The notes under the pieces: generated by a model | Database searches by the model: none | What the model saw: the letters and a program-made list of their open reading frames with translations, nothing else | What the model was told of the DNA's origin: nothing | Origin: an uncultured Flavobacteriaceae bacterium | GTDB lineage: Bacteria > Bacteroidota > Bacteroidia > Flavobacteriales > Flavobacteriaceae | Assembly (NCBI GenBank): GCA_937959395.1 | Contig: CALGLR010000060.1 | Location: 1 to 46,030 of the forward strand | Direction: 5' to 3' | DNA: 46,030 nucleotides | Shown: one piece after another, positions 34,694 through 42,815 of the stretch | Layout: each line of letters begins with the position of its first letter | Numbering within the stretch: the stretch's first letter is position 1 | Translations under genes and position numbers: made by a program

Positions 34694-36061
34694 TTATTTT
34701 ATTTTCATTGTTAAGATATCACTCAACCCTTTATTTTCTTGTATTGCCCCATCAGCGCTATAAGTATCACCAACAGCAATGACAGTTCCATCATTTAGCT
34801 CCGCAACGTCGTACAAAAAATCGATATTAGATCCACCAGCACTAACTTGCCATTCTAAATCTCCATTTGAATCTATTTTTATAACCCAGCCATCATTTTG
34901 ATCTTCATTAGCAGTTACATCTCCATCTTCACTTCTTGATGCACCCGCTATGATATAACCTCCATCACTAGAATTAATAATTTTTTCAGCTGTATCAAAT
35001 TGACTACCGCCAAAAGATTTTTCTGAAATCAGATCTCCAGAAGGCGAAATTTTAATCACCCACAAATCCCCCGCGCCTTTGTCTATGCTTACATCCAAAT
35101 CATTACTTCTAACAGATCCAATAATTAAATAATTTCCATCGCTAGCTTTTACAATACTAGAACCTCTATCTATCTCTGTTCCTCCAAAAGATTTTTCCCA
35201 TTCTAAAATACCTAGTCTAGAAATTTTAGTCACCCAAAAATCATAAGATCCTTTATTACCTGTTATATCCACATCTGCACTATCTGAATCACCTATTATA
35301 ATATAACCTCCATCATCTGTTTGAATAACATCCTTAGCTTCTTCTGAAAGACCTCCGCCAAAATACTTACTCCACTCTAAGTCTCCATTTTCTGTTATCT
35401 TAATCGCCCAATAATCCCCTCCGGCATGCGCAGAAGATGCTATTCTTGCGGTATTTCCTTCTCCTTCTGAAGCAGTAACATCTAATGTGCCTGTTAATAA
35501 ATAGCCTCCTTCACTTGATTTAATTATTGCAGTTCCATAATCTGCCCCCAAAAATCCAAATGATTTTTGCCATATAATTGCACCTGAAGAAGACAATTTT
35601 AGTACCCAATAGTCTTTAGCTCCTTCATTAATTGTCGCGTCTCCATCACTACTAGTACTATAACCTAAAACGACAAAACTACCATCTGTATTTTCTAAAA
35701 CATCAAAACCTCTATCATTACCTGTTCCTCCATAGGTTTTACTCCATTGCAAAATACTCGAGGAATTGAACTTTAAAAGGTAAAAATCGTAACCCTCTTC
35801 TTGCTTATCTGTAATATCTCCATCTGTGCTTTGCGTGTATCCTAAAATAACATAACCTCCATCTTGAGTTGCTTCAATCGCTTGAGCACTATCATTTTTA
35901 CTACCTCCAAGCGTTTCTACGAAATCTAAACTTACTGAATCGCCGATTGGATCCACTACAATTGGGTCAGAGCTTGAACTTCCAGCCTCATCATCTTTAG
36001 AACAACCCAAAACAGTAAGTAAAACTAATACAATTAATAAAATATTTAATTCTCTTTTCAT
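34694..36061 (-). CDS. Seven-bladed beta-propeller lipoprotein
   Basis: 455 residues. The signal MKRELNILLIVLVLLTVLGC predicts lipidation at Cys20. Seven repeats of about 55 residues fill the rest, each starting like GGSxxDxAxxI and continuing DGGYIIxGxxxSxDGDxT, then DxWVxKISxxGxLEWxKSFG. Block starts include GGSKND, GGTGND, GGTEID, GGSQFD and GGSNID, enough for a closed seven-bladed propeller. The repeated DGD and acidic loops could bind calcium (inference). No catalytic motif is seen; a binding or scaffold role at the surface is likely. Next gene downstream is mbnP-like (15 nt). The 56-nt gap upstream contains a strong hairpin. Confidence 0.85.
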   Translation of the reverse strand: MKRELNILLIVLVLLTVLGCSKDDEAGSSSSDPIVVDPIGDSVSLDFVETLGGSKNDSAQAIEATQDGGYVILGYTQSTDGDITDKQEEGYDFYLLKFNSSSILQWSKTYGGTGNDRGFDVLENTDGSFVVLGYSTSSDGDATINEGAKDYWVLKLSSSGAIIWQKSFGFLGADYGTAIIKSSEGGYLLTGTLDVTASEGEGNTARIASSAHAGGDYWAIKITENGDLEWSKYFGGGLSEEAKDVIQTDDGGYIIIGDSDSADVDITGNKGSYDFWVTKISRLGILEWEKSFGGTEIDRGSSIVKASDGNYLIIGSVRSNDLDVSIDKGAGDLWVIKISPSGDLISEKSFGGSQFDTAEKIINSSDGGYIIAGASRSEDGDVTANEDQNDGWVIKIDSNGDLEWQVSAGGSNIDFLYDVAELNDGTVIAVGDTYSADGAIQENKGLSDILTMKIK

Positions 36062-36075
36062 AAATCTTATATTTA

Positions 36076-36119
36076 AAACAATTTCATCTTTATATACGTA
36101 TTTAAAGATGAAATTGTTT
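36076..36119 (-). terminator. Strong hairpin between the first choice-of-anchor B gene and the propeller gene
   Basis: A perfect 17-bp inverted repeat (36076-36092 and 36103-36119) with a 10-nt loop. It overlaps the stop codon of the choice-of-anchor B gene and ends about 15 nt before the propeller start. On the minus strand the following sequence is A/T-rich without a clean T-run, so it may act as a partial terminator, attenuator or mRNA-stabilising stem. Confidence 0.6.
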
Positions 36120-37620
36120 ATATACTTTGTTTTCGTACAACAAACAATCCGCCTTGAATATCGCTAATTATTATATTTCCACTAAGGAAATAAGGATAAA
36201 CACTCCATACTCCATCAAAATCTGCATTATCATCTTCTGGATAAGTATCAAAATAACCAACTTCATTCATAGAGTTTACTGGCGATTCTATATTAGATAT
36301 CTCTAAAACCCTTAATCCTGCTCTATAATTTGCTAAATAATAATTATTTCCTTTAACATATCCATTATGATCTATCGCTTGACTAACACCAGAGTAAGTC
36401 GATGACAATAATGGGTTATCTAAATCACTAAAATCAAAAATTAAAGTTCTTGTATTAAAACCAAAATCTAATTCATCTGTTTCATCTCCAAGAATAAAAA
36501 ATTCTTGATTTTCTGTAAACCATCCTTGATGCGCATAACCTATTTGTGCATATGAAAAACGACTTAATTCTATCACATTTTGTTTATCTGTAACGTCTAA
36601 AATCACTATTTCGTCTGAATTACCATTACTTCCTACATAAATTTGTTTTCCAAGGTGTTCTAAATCTGGCCCTTCATACGTGACAACCTGAGCATCATGA
36701 GTGTATCCTGAATTAGCATACCCTCCCATATTTATAGGGTTTACAGGGTTAGATATATCTACAAAAGCTGGCCCACCATTAAACGTATTACAGCCTACTA
36801 AATAAGCTATCCCTTCTCTTTCATTAATAACTATATTATGACAACTGCCTACATCTGCATATATTGCATCTGAAGTAAACGTTTGAGGTATGTTAATTAA
36901 ATTACGTAACCTAGTCAAATCAAAAACCTGCATTCCATGTTCACCCACACCATCTGCCACTATAAATGCAAAATTATTATACACTTTAACATCCCGCCAA
37001 ACATTAGCAGAAGTTTCTGTATCTATTCTCCCAAGAAAAACAGGATTTACTGGGTTAGAAATATCAACAAAAGCAGTACTATTCGACATTCCTATTATAG
37101 CATATTCTTTTAATGTCGAAGGATCTGTCCATCCCCATATATCACTTCCTCGTGGTGTTCCTATATTATTTGCTAATACAGATACAGGAATATTTGATAA
37201 TAAGTCATACCCTTTACAAGGATACACTCCAGCAATTCCATTCTCACAATAAAAAAGAGGCGTAACGCTTTCACAAACATCTCCAATTCCATCATTATCT
37301 AAATCCTGTTGATCTTTATTAGCTATATTAGGACAATTATCTACGCTATTTAAAACACCATCACCATCATTGTCATTCGGATCACTTCCATCACATAGAT
37401 CTCCAACCCCATCATTATCTGCATCTTCTTGATTTGGATTAGCAATTGCTATACAATTATCAAGCAAATTTAAAATACCATCTCCATCATCATCCAAAAT
37501 CACTATTGTGTCATCAACAACTACATCATCATTTTTTTTACAAGTAGTCATATTAATAACTAATAAAAAAAGAAAAACACAATTAAGTTTTTTTGACCAT
37601 GAAAGATAGGGAAGCATCAT
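36118..37620 (-). CDS. Choice-of-anchor B family surface protein with thrombospondin type 3 repeats, probable lipoprotein
   Basis: 500 residues. The N-terminal hydrophobic stretch ends VINMTTCKKND, a probable lipobox. Residues about 40-115 are thrombospondin type 3-like calcium loops (DDDGDGILNLLDNC, DADNDGVGDLCDGSDPND, DLDNDGIGDVCE). The remainder is the choice-of-anchor B domain with LVIVD-type propeller repeats: CENGIAGVYPCKGYDLLSNI, DIWGWTDPSTLKEYAIIGMS, WRDVKVYNNFAFIVADG, SCHNIVINEREGIAYLVGCN, AHQGWFTENQEFFILGDETD and DHNGYVKGNNYYLANYRAGL. It ends GLFVVRKQSI with no sorting domain, so membrane anchoring comes from the lipid. First gene of the cluster leading to mbnP/mbnH; two paralogues lie to the right. 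Function unknown. Confidence 0.85.
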   Translation of the reverse strand: MMLPYLSWSKKLNCVFLFLLVINMTTCKKNDDVVVDDTIVILDDDGDGILNLLDNCIAIANPNQEDADNDGVGDLCDGSDPNDNDGDGVLNSVDNCPNIANKDQQDLDNDGIGDVCESVTPLFYCENGIAGVYPCKGYDLLSNIPVSVLANNIGTPRGSDIWGWTDPSTLKEYAIIGMSNSTAFVDISNPVNPVFLGRIDTETSANVWRDVKVYNNFAFIVADGVGEHGMQVFDLTRLRNLINIPQTFTSDAIYADVGSCHNIVINEREGIAYLVGCNTFNGGPAFVDISNPVNPINMGGYANSGYTHDAQVVTYEGPDLEHLGKQIYVGSNGNSDEIVILDVTDKQNVIELSRFSYAQIGYAHQGWFTENQEFFILGDETDELDFGFNTRTLIFDFSDLDNPLLSSTYSGVSQAIDHNGYVKGNNYYLANYRAGLRVLEISNIESPVNSMNEVGYFDTYPEDDNADFDGVWSVYPYFLSGNIIISDIQGGLFVVRKQSI

Positions 37621-37686
37621 TTTTAATTATCTATTGTATTAATTTAGTTCAATATAAGCAATAAATCCTTCTCTTATTTAAATCAT

Positions 37687-37731
37687 AAATGGTAAAAGAA
37701 TTTTGAATAACTTCAAAGACTTTTACCATTT
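37687..37731 (-). terminator. Probable terminator after the second choice-of-anchor B gene
   Basis: AAATGGTAAAAG (37687-37698) pairs perfectly with CTTTTACCATTT (37720-37731). A smaller hairpin, TTTGAA/TTCAAA, lies inside the loop. It is 28 nt past the stop codon at 37760 on the minus strand. Confidence 0.65.
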
Positions 37732-37759
37732 AATATTGATACACTTTTTTTTAAAAAAA

Positions 37760-39229
37760 TTATCTCACTATTAGCTTCTTCGTTATTCTATTATTTATTT
37801 TAACTAAATAAACTCCTTTAGAATAATTAGACACAGGTAAATCGAAAACATTTTTGTTTATATCTATTTTTTTAAATACATTTTGACCTAAAATATTAAA
37901 TATCTCTACAGATTCAACCATACGATTTTCTGATGCCTTTATTGTTGCATTAGAAGAAGTAGGGTTAGGTAACAATTTAAATGTTTCGTTTAACTCAACA
38001 TCATCAACACTTAAAGTATTACTTTGTCTTACAACAAACAAACCTCCAGCTGTATCACTTAAAACTAAATTGCCACTTGCAAAATATGGATACACACTCC
38101 ATAAACCACTAGTACCACTATTATTACTACCACTAGGCACGGTGTCAAAAAACCCTATTTCAGTCATTGAATTTGTTGAGCTTGCTATATTTGTAATATC
38201 CATTACTCTTAATCCTGCTTTATAACATGCTTGATAAAATATATTACCTTTAACATATCCATTATGATCCGATGCATTGGTTTCCCCTTCATATATAGAA
38301 GACACTCTTGGATTGTCTAAATCTAATAAATCAAAAACTATTGTTCTAGTAGGTCCTCCTGCTCTAATTTCATCTACTTCGTCTCCTAAAAGAAAGTAAC
38401 GTTGATCCTCAGTAAACCATCCTTGATGAGCATATTCAACTCCAGGATAATCCAAATTACTAATTCGTCTTGGATTACTCTTATTGGTTACATCTACTAC
38501 AACAATCTCATCTTCATTACTTCCAATATGGATTTCTTTACCAGCATAATCTGAATCTGGTCCATTGTAAGTAATTACCTGAGAATCGTGAGAATACCCT
38601 CCTGCAGAATAACTTCCTACTCTAGTAGGGCTTAATGGATTTGATAAGTCTAAAAATATTGGGCCTCCACGAGCATTAGCAGCACTTCTTCCACAACCAA
38701 CCAAGTAAGCTGTTGCTTCTGTTTCATTTATAACAATATTATGACAACTTCCTACTCCGCCATCATATCTGGCATCTGGTGGAAAAACAGTATAACTATT
38801 AACATTTCTTAATCGTGTTAAATCAAAAATTTGCATTCCATGATCACCAGCTCCATCAGCAACTATATATGCATAATTGTTATACACTTTAATATCTCTC
38901 CATGAACCGCCACGACCGTTATGCGTATTCATTCTACCCAATCGTATAGGATTTTCAGGATCTGTAACATCTACAAATGCTGTACTATTTTGTAAACCAA
39001 CTAAAGCATATTCTTTATTTGTTGTTGAATCTGTCCAGCCCCATATATCATTTACAATACCGTTAGTCTGACCATTTCCTAGTTGACTTCTACTAACTTG
39101 AGACATTAAGTCGTAATCATCGCATGGATATTGTCCTGCTCTTCCATTTTCACATGGAGCCAATTGAGCGTTTACTGTTGCTTGAAAAAACAAGCAAGTC
39201 ATCATTAAATAAATGTAATTTTTCATCAT
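37760..39229 (-). CDS. Choice-of-anchor B family protein with T9SS type A sorting domain
   Basis: 489 residues. Signal peptide MMKNYIYLMMTCLFFQATVN, cut before QLAPCENG. The choice-of-anchor B propeller domain (about 25-400) is very close to its two neighbours: CENGRAGQYPCDDYDLMSQV, WRDIKVYNNYAYIVADGAGD, SCHNIVINETEATAYLVGCG and AHQGWFTEDQRYFLLGDEVD. The C-terminus (about 410-489) is a T9SS type A sorting domain: FKLLPNPTSSNATIK, VESVEIFNILGQNVF, NYSKGVYLVKINN, ending KKLIVR. It is therefore exported by the T9SS and attached to or released from the surface. Function of the family is unknown. The gene has its own terminator and is divergent from thiL. Confidence 0.88.
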   Translation of the reverse strand: MMKNYIYLMMTCLFFQATVNAQLAPCENGRAGQYPCDDYDLMSQVSRSQLGNGQTNGIVNDIWGWTDSTTNKEYALVGLQNSTAFVDVTDPENPIRLGRMNTHNGRGGSWRDIKVYNNYAYIVADGAGDHGMQIFDLTRLRNVNSYTVFPPDARYDGGVGSCHNIVINETEATAYLVGCGRSAANARGGPIFLDLSNPLSPTRVGSYSAGGYSHDSQVITYNGPDSDYAGKEIHIGSNEDEIVVVDVTNKSNPRRISNLDYPGVEYAHQGWFTEDQRYFLLGDEVDEIRAGGPTRTIVFDLLDLDNPRVSSIYEGETNASDHNGYVKGNIFYQACYKAGLRVMDITNIASSTNSMTEIGFFDTVPSGSNNSGTSGLWSVYPYFASGNLVLSDTAGGLFVVRQSNTLSVDDVELNETFKLLPNPTSSNATIKASENRMVESVEIFNILGQNVFKKIDINKNVFDLPVSNYSKGVYLVKINNRITKKLIVR

Positions 39230-39394
39230 TAGTAATTTTTAGTATTTGTATTAGTAAAATGGTTTAATCAATTACGAAATTAGCAGAAAAATCCTAATAA
39301 TTAAATGTTTTTTATTAAATCTGAAGATTATTCTACAAGATGTTACAATTTCAGGATCAAATACTTATAAATAATATATTTTTCACAACGCAAG

Positions 39395-39426
39395 TTTAAC
39401 TTTTCAAATAAAGGTTAGTACTTTTG
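39395..39426 (+). promoter_or_regulatory. Promoter of thiL, suggesting a leaderless mRNA
   Basis: TACTTTTG (39419-39426) matches TAnnTTTG. TTTA at 39395-39398 lies 20 nt upstream as a one-mismatch -33 element. The thiL ATG is at 39431, only 4 nt after the box, so transcription should start at or next to the A of the start codon. Confidence 0.6.
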
Positions 39427-39430
39427 CAAC

Positions 39431-40477
39431 ATGATACAAGATAAAAACCAACAGCGCACTTCTTTAAGTGAATTAGGAGAATTCAAACTTATTGAGCATC
39501 TCACAAAAAATTTTAAAATAAAACATAAATCTACTGTAAAAGGAATTGGTGATGATGCTGCTGTTTTAGAATTTGAATCTAAACGAATTGTTATGACTAC
39601 TGACCTTTTAGTAGAAGGCGTTCATTTTGATTTAAGTTATGTCCCATTAAAACATCTTGGCTATAAATCTGTCGTTGTAAATTTATCAGATGTTTATGCT
39701 ATGAATGCTGAAGCAACTCAAATTACTGTTTCTATTGCCGTTTCTAACCGATTTCCGTTAGAAGCCCTTGAAGAGCTATATTCTGGAATACAAACTGCTG
39801 CTAAAATATATAATGTTGATGTTGTTGGAGGAGATACGACCTCATCAAATTCCGGGTTATTAATTTCTATTACAGCAATTGGCACCCTAAATAAAGATGA
39901 AGTAATATATAGAGACGGTGCAAAACCAAACGATTTACTAGTTGTATCAGGAGATTTAGGAGGTGCTTATATGGGACTTCAAATACTTGAACGCGAAAAA
40001 GAAGTTTATAAAGTAAACCCTAACAACCAGCCAGATTTAGATAACTACACTTATATAATAGAACGCCAATTAAAGCCTGAAGCCAGAAAAGACATTATTA
40101 AACTACTTAAAGATTTAGAGGTTAAACCCACCTCTATGATTGATATTAGTGATGGCTTATCTTCTGAAATACTGCATTTGTGCACGCAAAGTAATGTAGG
40201 TTGTGATTTATACGAAAATAAAATCCCTTTAGACCCTCAAGTAATATCGACCTGTGAAGAGTTTAATATAGATAGTACAACAATAGCTTTAAATGGTGGC
40301 GAAGACTATGAATTATTAATGACTATATCTCAAGAAGATTTTCCTAAAATAAAAGCAAATCCAAACTTAACCGTTATTGGCTTCATTACTGAAAAAAGCG
40401 CAGGAAAACACTTAGTAACCAGAGCTGAAACTAAAATAGCCCTTCAAGCTCAAGGCTGGAAAAATTTTAATGAATGA
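39431..40477 (+). CDS. thiL: Thiamine-monophosphate kinase
   Basis: 348 residues. ThiL phosphorylates thiamine monophosphate to thiamine diphosphate with ATP, the last step of cofactor synthesis; cytoplasmic. Family motifs are GIGDDAAVLEF (about 41-51), the Mg/ATP-site MTTDLLVEGVHFDLSY, VVGGDTTSSNSGLLISITAI, SMIDISDGLSSEILHL and LNGGEDYELLMTI. The length is normal. The start MIQDKNQQRTSLSELGEFKL matches other flavobacterial ThiL N-termini, so the ATG is credible although it lies directly behind the promoter. It is the only plus-strand gene among the choice-of-anchor B genes and has no other thiamine genes beside it. Confidence 0.96.
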   Translation: MIQDKNQQRTSLSELGEFKLIEHLTKNFKIKHKSTVKGIGDDAAVLEFESKRIVMTTDLLVEGVHFDLSYVPLKHLGYKSVVVNLSDVYAMNAEATQITVSIAVSNRFPLEALEELYSGIQTAAKIYNVDVVGGDTTSSNSGLLISITAIGTLNKDEVIYRDGAKPNDLLVVSGDLGGAYMGLQILEREKEVYKVNPNNQPDLDNYTYIIERQLKPEARKDIIKLLKDLEVKPTSMIDISDGLSSEILHLCTQSNVGCDLYENKIPLDPQVISTCEEFNIDSTTIALNGGEDYELLMTISQEDFPKIKANPNLTVIGFITEKSAGKHLVTRAETKIALQAQGWKNFNE

Positions 40478-40482
40478 ACTAT

Positions 40483-40590
40483 CCCGAGGCAGAGCCATCG
40501 AGGTATCAAGTGGAAAAAAACTTATTTTTAGTTTTATAAAAACAATCCGTTTTCAAACTTTCCTCTACAAACCCCGAGGTTGAACCTCGA
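40483..40590. repeat. Two CCCGAGG-type palindromes after thiL
   Basis: Within the 161 nt between the convergent thiL and third choice-of-anchor B genes lie two imperfect or perfect dyads with the same core. The first is CCGAGGCAGAGCCATCGAGG (40484-40503). The second is CGAGGTTGAACCTCG (40575-40589), a perfect 15-nt odd palindrome. They are G/C-rich in an A/T-rich setting. They may serve as two-way terminators and may belong to a dispersed intergenic repeat family. Confidence 0.55.
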
Positions 40591-40638
40591 GTAATTCTTT
40601 AGGTTAAAAAAAATGAGATTTATTATCATACAATAAAC

Positions 40639-42096
40639 TTATTTTAAAATAAGTTTCTTGGTAATTGAATTATTTATTTCTATGAAATAAACCCCTGCAT
40701 TATAATTTTCTAATACCGATAAGATAAATTTATCTTCATTTAAATCGTATTTTTGATATACTTTCTGACCTAATACGTTAACTATTTCTATAGATTCAAT
40801 TTTATGGCTTCCAGATTTACTTATTGTTGCAACAGTACTTGTAGGGTTTGGATATAAAGTAAACGAATTATTATCTAAATTAAATGAAGGAGCACTTAAT
40901 GTATTACTTTTTCTAACTACAAATAAACCGCCTTCAATATCACTAATAATAATGTTCCCACTAGCAAAAAAAGGATACACGCTCCAAGCCCCATTAAAAG
41001 CTGCACTATCGCTTGACGGATAGGTATCAAAATAACCTACCTCTGTCATAGAGTTAGTTGGAGCTGCTATATTAGTGATATCTAAAACACGTATCCCAGC
41101 CCTATAATTCGCCAAATAAAATTTATCTCCATTAACATATCCGTTATGATCAACTGCCTTAGTCACTCCTAAATAAGTTGAAGATAAAACTGGGTTATCT
41201 AAATCGGATACATCAAAAACCAGAGTCCTTGTATTCATTCCAAAACCGCTTTCATCACCTTCGTCTCCCAATAAAAAATAACGTTGGTCTTCAGTAAACC
41301 ATCCTTGATGAGTATAAGCAATTTGAGGATATTCAACATCACTAATAGCGACCACATTATTTTTATTAGTAACATCTAAAAAATTAATCCTATCTTCATC
41401 ACTACCTATATATATTTGCTTTCCAGAATAATCTGTGTCTGGACCATTATAAGTAATCACTTGTGCATCATGCGAATATCCTTTATCTGGATACCCTCCT
41501 ATGCTTGTTGGATTCATTGGATCTGAAATATCTATAAATGTTGGACCTCCACTAAATGTATTACAACCAACTAAATAAGCTATAGCTTCACTCTCATTAA
41601 TCACAATGTTATGACAACTATTAACACCTGTAAAAACAGTATCTGCTGTGAAATTTTCTGGCGCGTTAGAGACATTTCTTAATCGCTTTAAATCAAACAC
41701 TTGCATGCCATGCGAGCCAACAGAATCTGCTACAATAAAAGCAAAATTATTATATACTTTTATATCTCTCCAAAAACTTGTATTACCATTTGAAGTATCT
41801 AATCTACCTAAAAAAATTGGATTTACAGGATCTGTTATATCCACAAAAGCAGTGCTATTTGTTAAACCTATAATTGCATATTCTTTACCATCTAGAGGAT
41901 CTGTCCAACCCCAAATATCACTTCCTTCAGGTGTTCCTAAATTATTAGCCAAAATAGAAACTGGGATATGCGACATTAAATCGTAATCATTACATGGATA
42001 TATACCTGCCATTCCATTAATACAAAGTTCAGATTGAGCATTTAAATTTGCTTGTAAGATCAAGCAAATAACTAACATAATTTTATACGTTTTCAT
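40639..42096 (-). CDS. Choice-of-anchor B family protein with T9SS type A sorting domain, third copy
   Basis: 485 residues. Signal peptide MKTYKIMLVICLILQANLNA. The propeller domain (about 22-390) contains CINGMAGIYPCNDYDLMSHI, DIWGWTDPLDGKEYAIIGLT, SCHNIVINESEAIAYLVGCN, THQGWFTEDQRYFLLGDEGD and DHNGYVNGDKFYLANYRAG. It is closer to the first copy (36118-37620) in several of these motifs, but it has the sorting tail of the second: FTLYPNPTSTVATIS, IESIEIVNVLGQKVY, NYNAGVYFIEINN and a final KKLILK. Probably T9SS-exported surface protein, function unknown. Monocistronic, with a TATATTTG box upstream. Confidence 0.88.
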   Translation of the reverse strand: MKTYKIMLVICLILQANLNAQSELCINGMAGIYPCNDYDLMSHIPVSILANNLGTPEGSDIWGWTDPLDGKEYAIIGLTNSTAFVDITDPVNPIFLGRLDTSNGNTSFWRDIKVYNNFAFIVADSVGSHGMQVFDLKRLRNVSNAPENFTADTVFTGVNSCHNIVINESEAIAYLVGCNTFSGGPTFIDISDPMNPTSIGGYPDKGYSHDAQVITYNGPDTDYSGKQIYIGSDEDRINFLDVTNKNNVVAISDVEYPQIAYTHQGWFTEDQRYFLLGDEGDESGFGMNTRTLVFDVSDLDNPVLSSTYLGVTKAVDHNGYVNGDKFYLANYRAGIRVLDITNIAAPTNSMTEVGYFDTYPSSDSAAFNGAWSVYPFFASGNIIISDIEGGLFVVRKSNTLSAPSFNLDNNSFTLYPNPTSTVATISKSGSHKIESIEIVNVLGQKVYQKYDLNEDKFILSVLENYNAGVYFIEINNSITKKLILK

Positions 42097-42125
42097 AAAT
42101 TATAGAGGGATTAAATTAATGTAAT

Positions 42126-42133
42126 CAAATATA
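42126..42133 (-). promoter_or_regulatory. Probable -7 element for the third choice-of-anchor B gene
   Basis: Minus-strand TATATTTG, an exact TAnnTTTG match, 29 nt before the start codon. No good -33 element is seen. Confidence 0.5.
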
Positions 42134-42463
42134 CGTAATTAACTGCTAAACAGATCTTTAAAAATGTATTTTTTAAAATTATATAAGACAAATGTTACTC
42201 TAGGCTAATAAACACCTAAACTTTATAAATAAAATTAATAAATCTTGTATTCCATTATTTATTAAAAAAAAAATAGAAATCATTTAACTTACTATTGAAT
42301 ACGTATAATTTAAATACAAAAAACTGCACACATTACTCCGCGAATAATAAAAGTAATTTCAGAAAAGATTATACTAGATGATAGTATCAGTTAAATTACA
42401 GTAAGTATATTAACAAAAAGAAAACATTATTATTTATAATACTTAATGGCTTGCTATCCTAAT
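42134..42463. other. A/T-rich intergenic stretch with no gene
   Basis: About 330 nt between the third choice-of-anchor B gene and the 92-residue protein gene. It is strongly A/T-rich and has stops in all frames. Besides the promoter box at 42126-42133, the only structure seen is a weak dyad, ATACTA-5 nt-TAGTAT near 42371-42387. It holds no recognisable RNA gene, terminator with a T-run or gene relic. Confidence 0.6.
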
Positions 42464-42742
42464 TTAAGATGACATTCTGTATACTGTAGGAGATATTACG
42501 TTTCTACTTAAACGGGTTATTTTCTTTTTATGGATTCTAGATAAAATATCATTAATCTCTCTAAATTTAGGAGATAATTCTACTAGGTTTCCACTACCGT
42601 TTGTAGTTAATTCATGTTTACAATTTGAACACGAATATTCTTTTACGTGATAGGTAATCTTCTTAGAAACAATATAGTTATGGCCGAATAGACCGCAATA
42701 AATTTTTGAAAATGAGTTCGTTTTGTGATTATTTGTTTTCAT
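42464..42742 (-). CDS. Small zinc-ribbon-like protein of unknown function
   Basis: 92 residues, basic, no signal peptide. The centre has two cysteine/histidine patches: IYCGLFGHNYIVSKK (Cys and His) and a CxxC in EYSCSNCKHELTT. The pattern CGLFGH...CxxC is like short zinc-ribbon proteins (compare DUF1660-type proteins of flavobacteria and phages). The C-terminal third is basic and helical-looking (REINDILSRIHKKKITRLSR), so nucleic-acid binding is possible. It stands alone between an intergenic stretch and the alpha/beta hydrolase gene. Function not known; the coding call rests on the motif spacing and codon use. Confidence 0.65.
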   Translation of the reverse strand: MKTNNHKTNSFSKIYCGLFGHNYIVSKKITYHVKEYSCSNCKHELTTNGSGNLVELSPKFREINDILSRIHKKKITRLSRNVISPTVYRMSS

Positions 42743-42815
42743 GCTATATAAATTTAGGGATAATTAGCAGTAAGTTTTGAAAACTAATAAAAAATATTGT
42801 ATTATCGACAATAAG

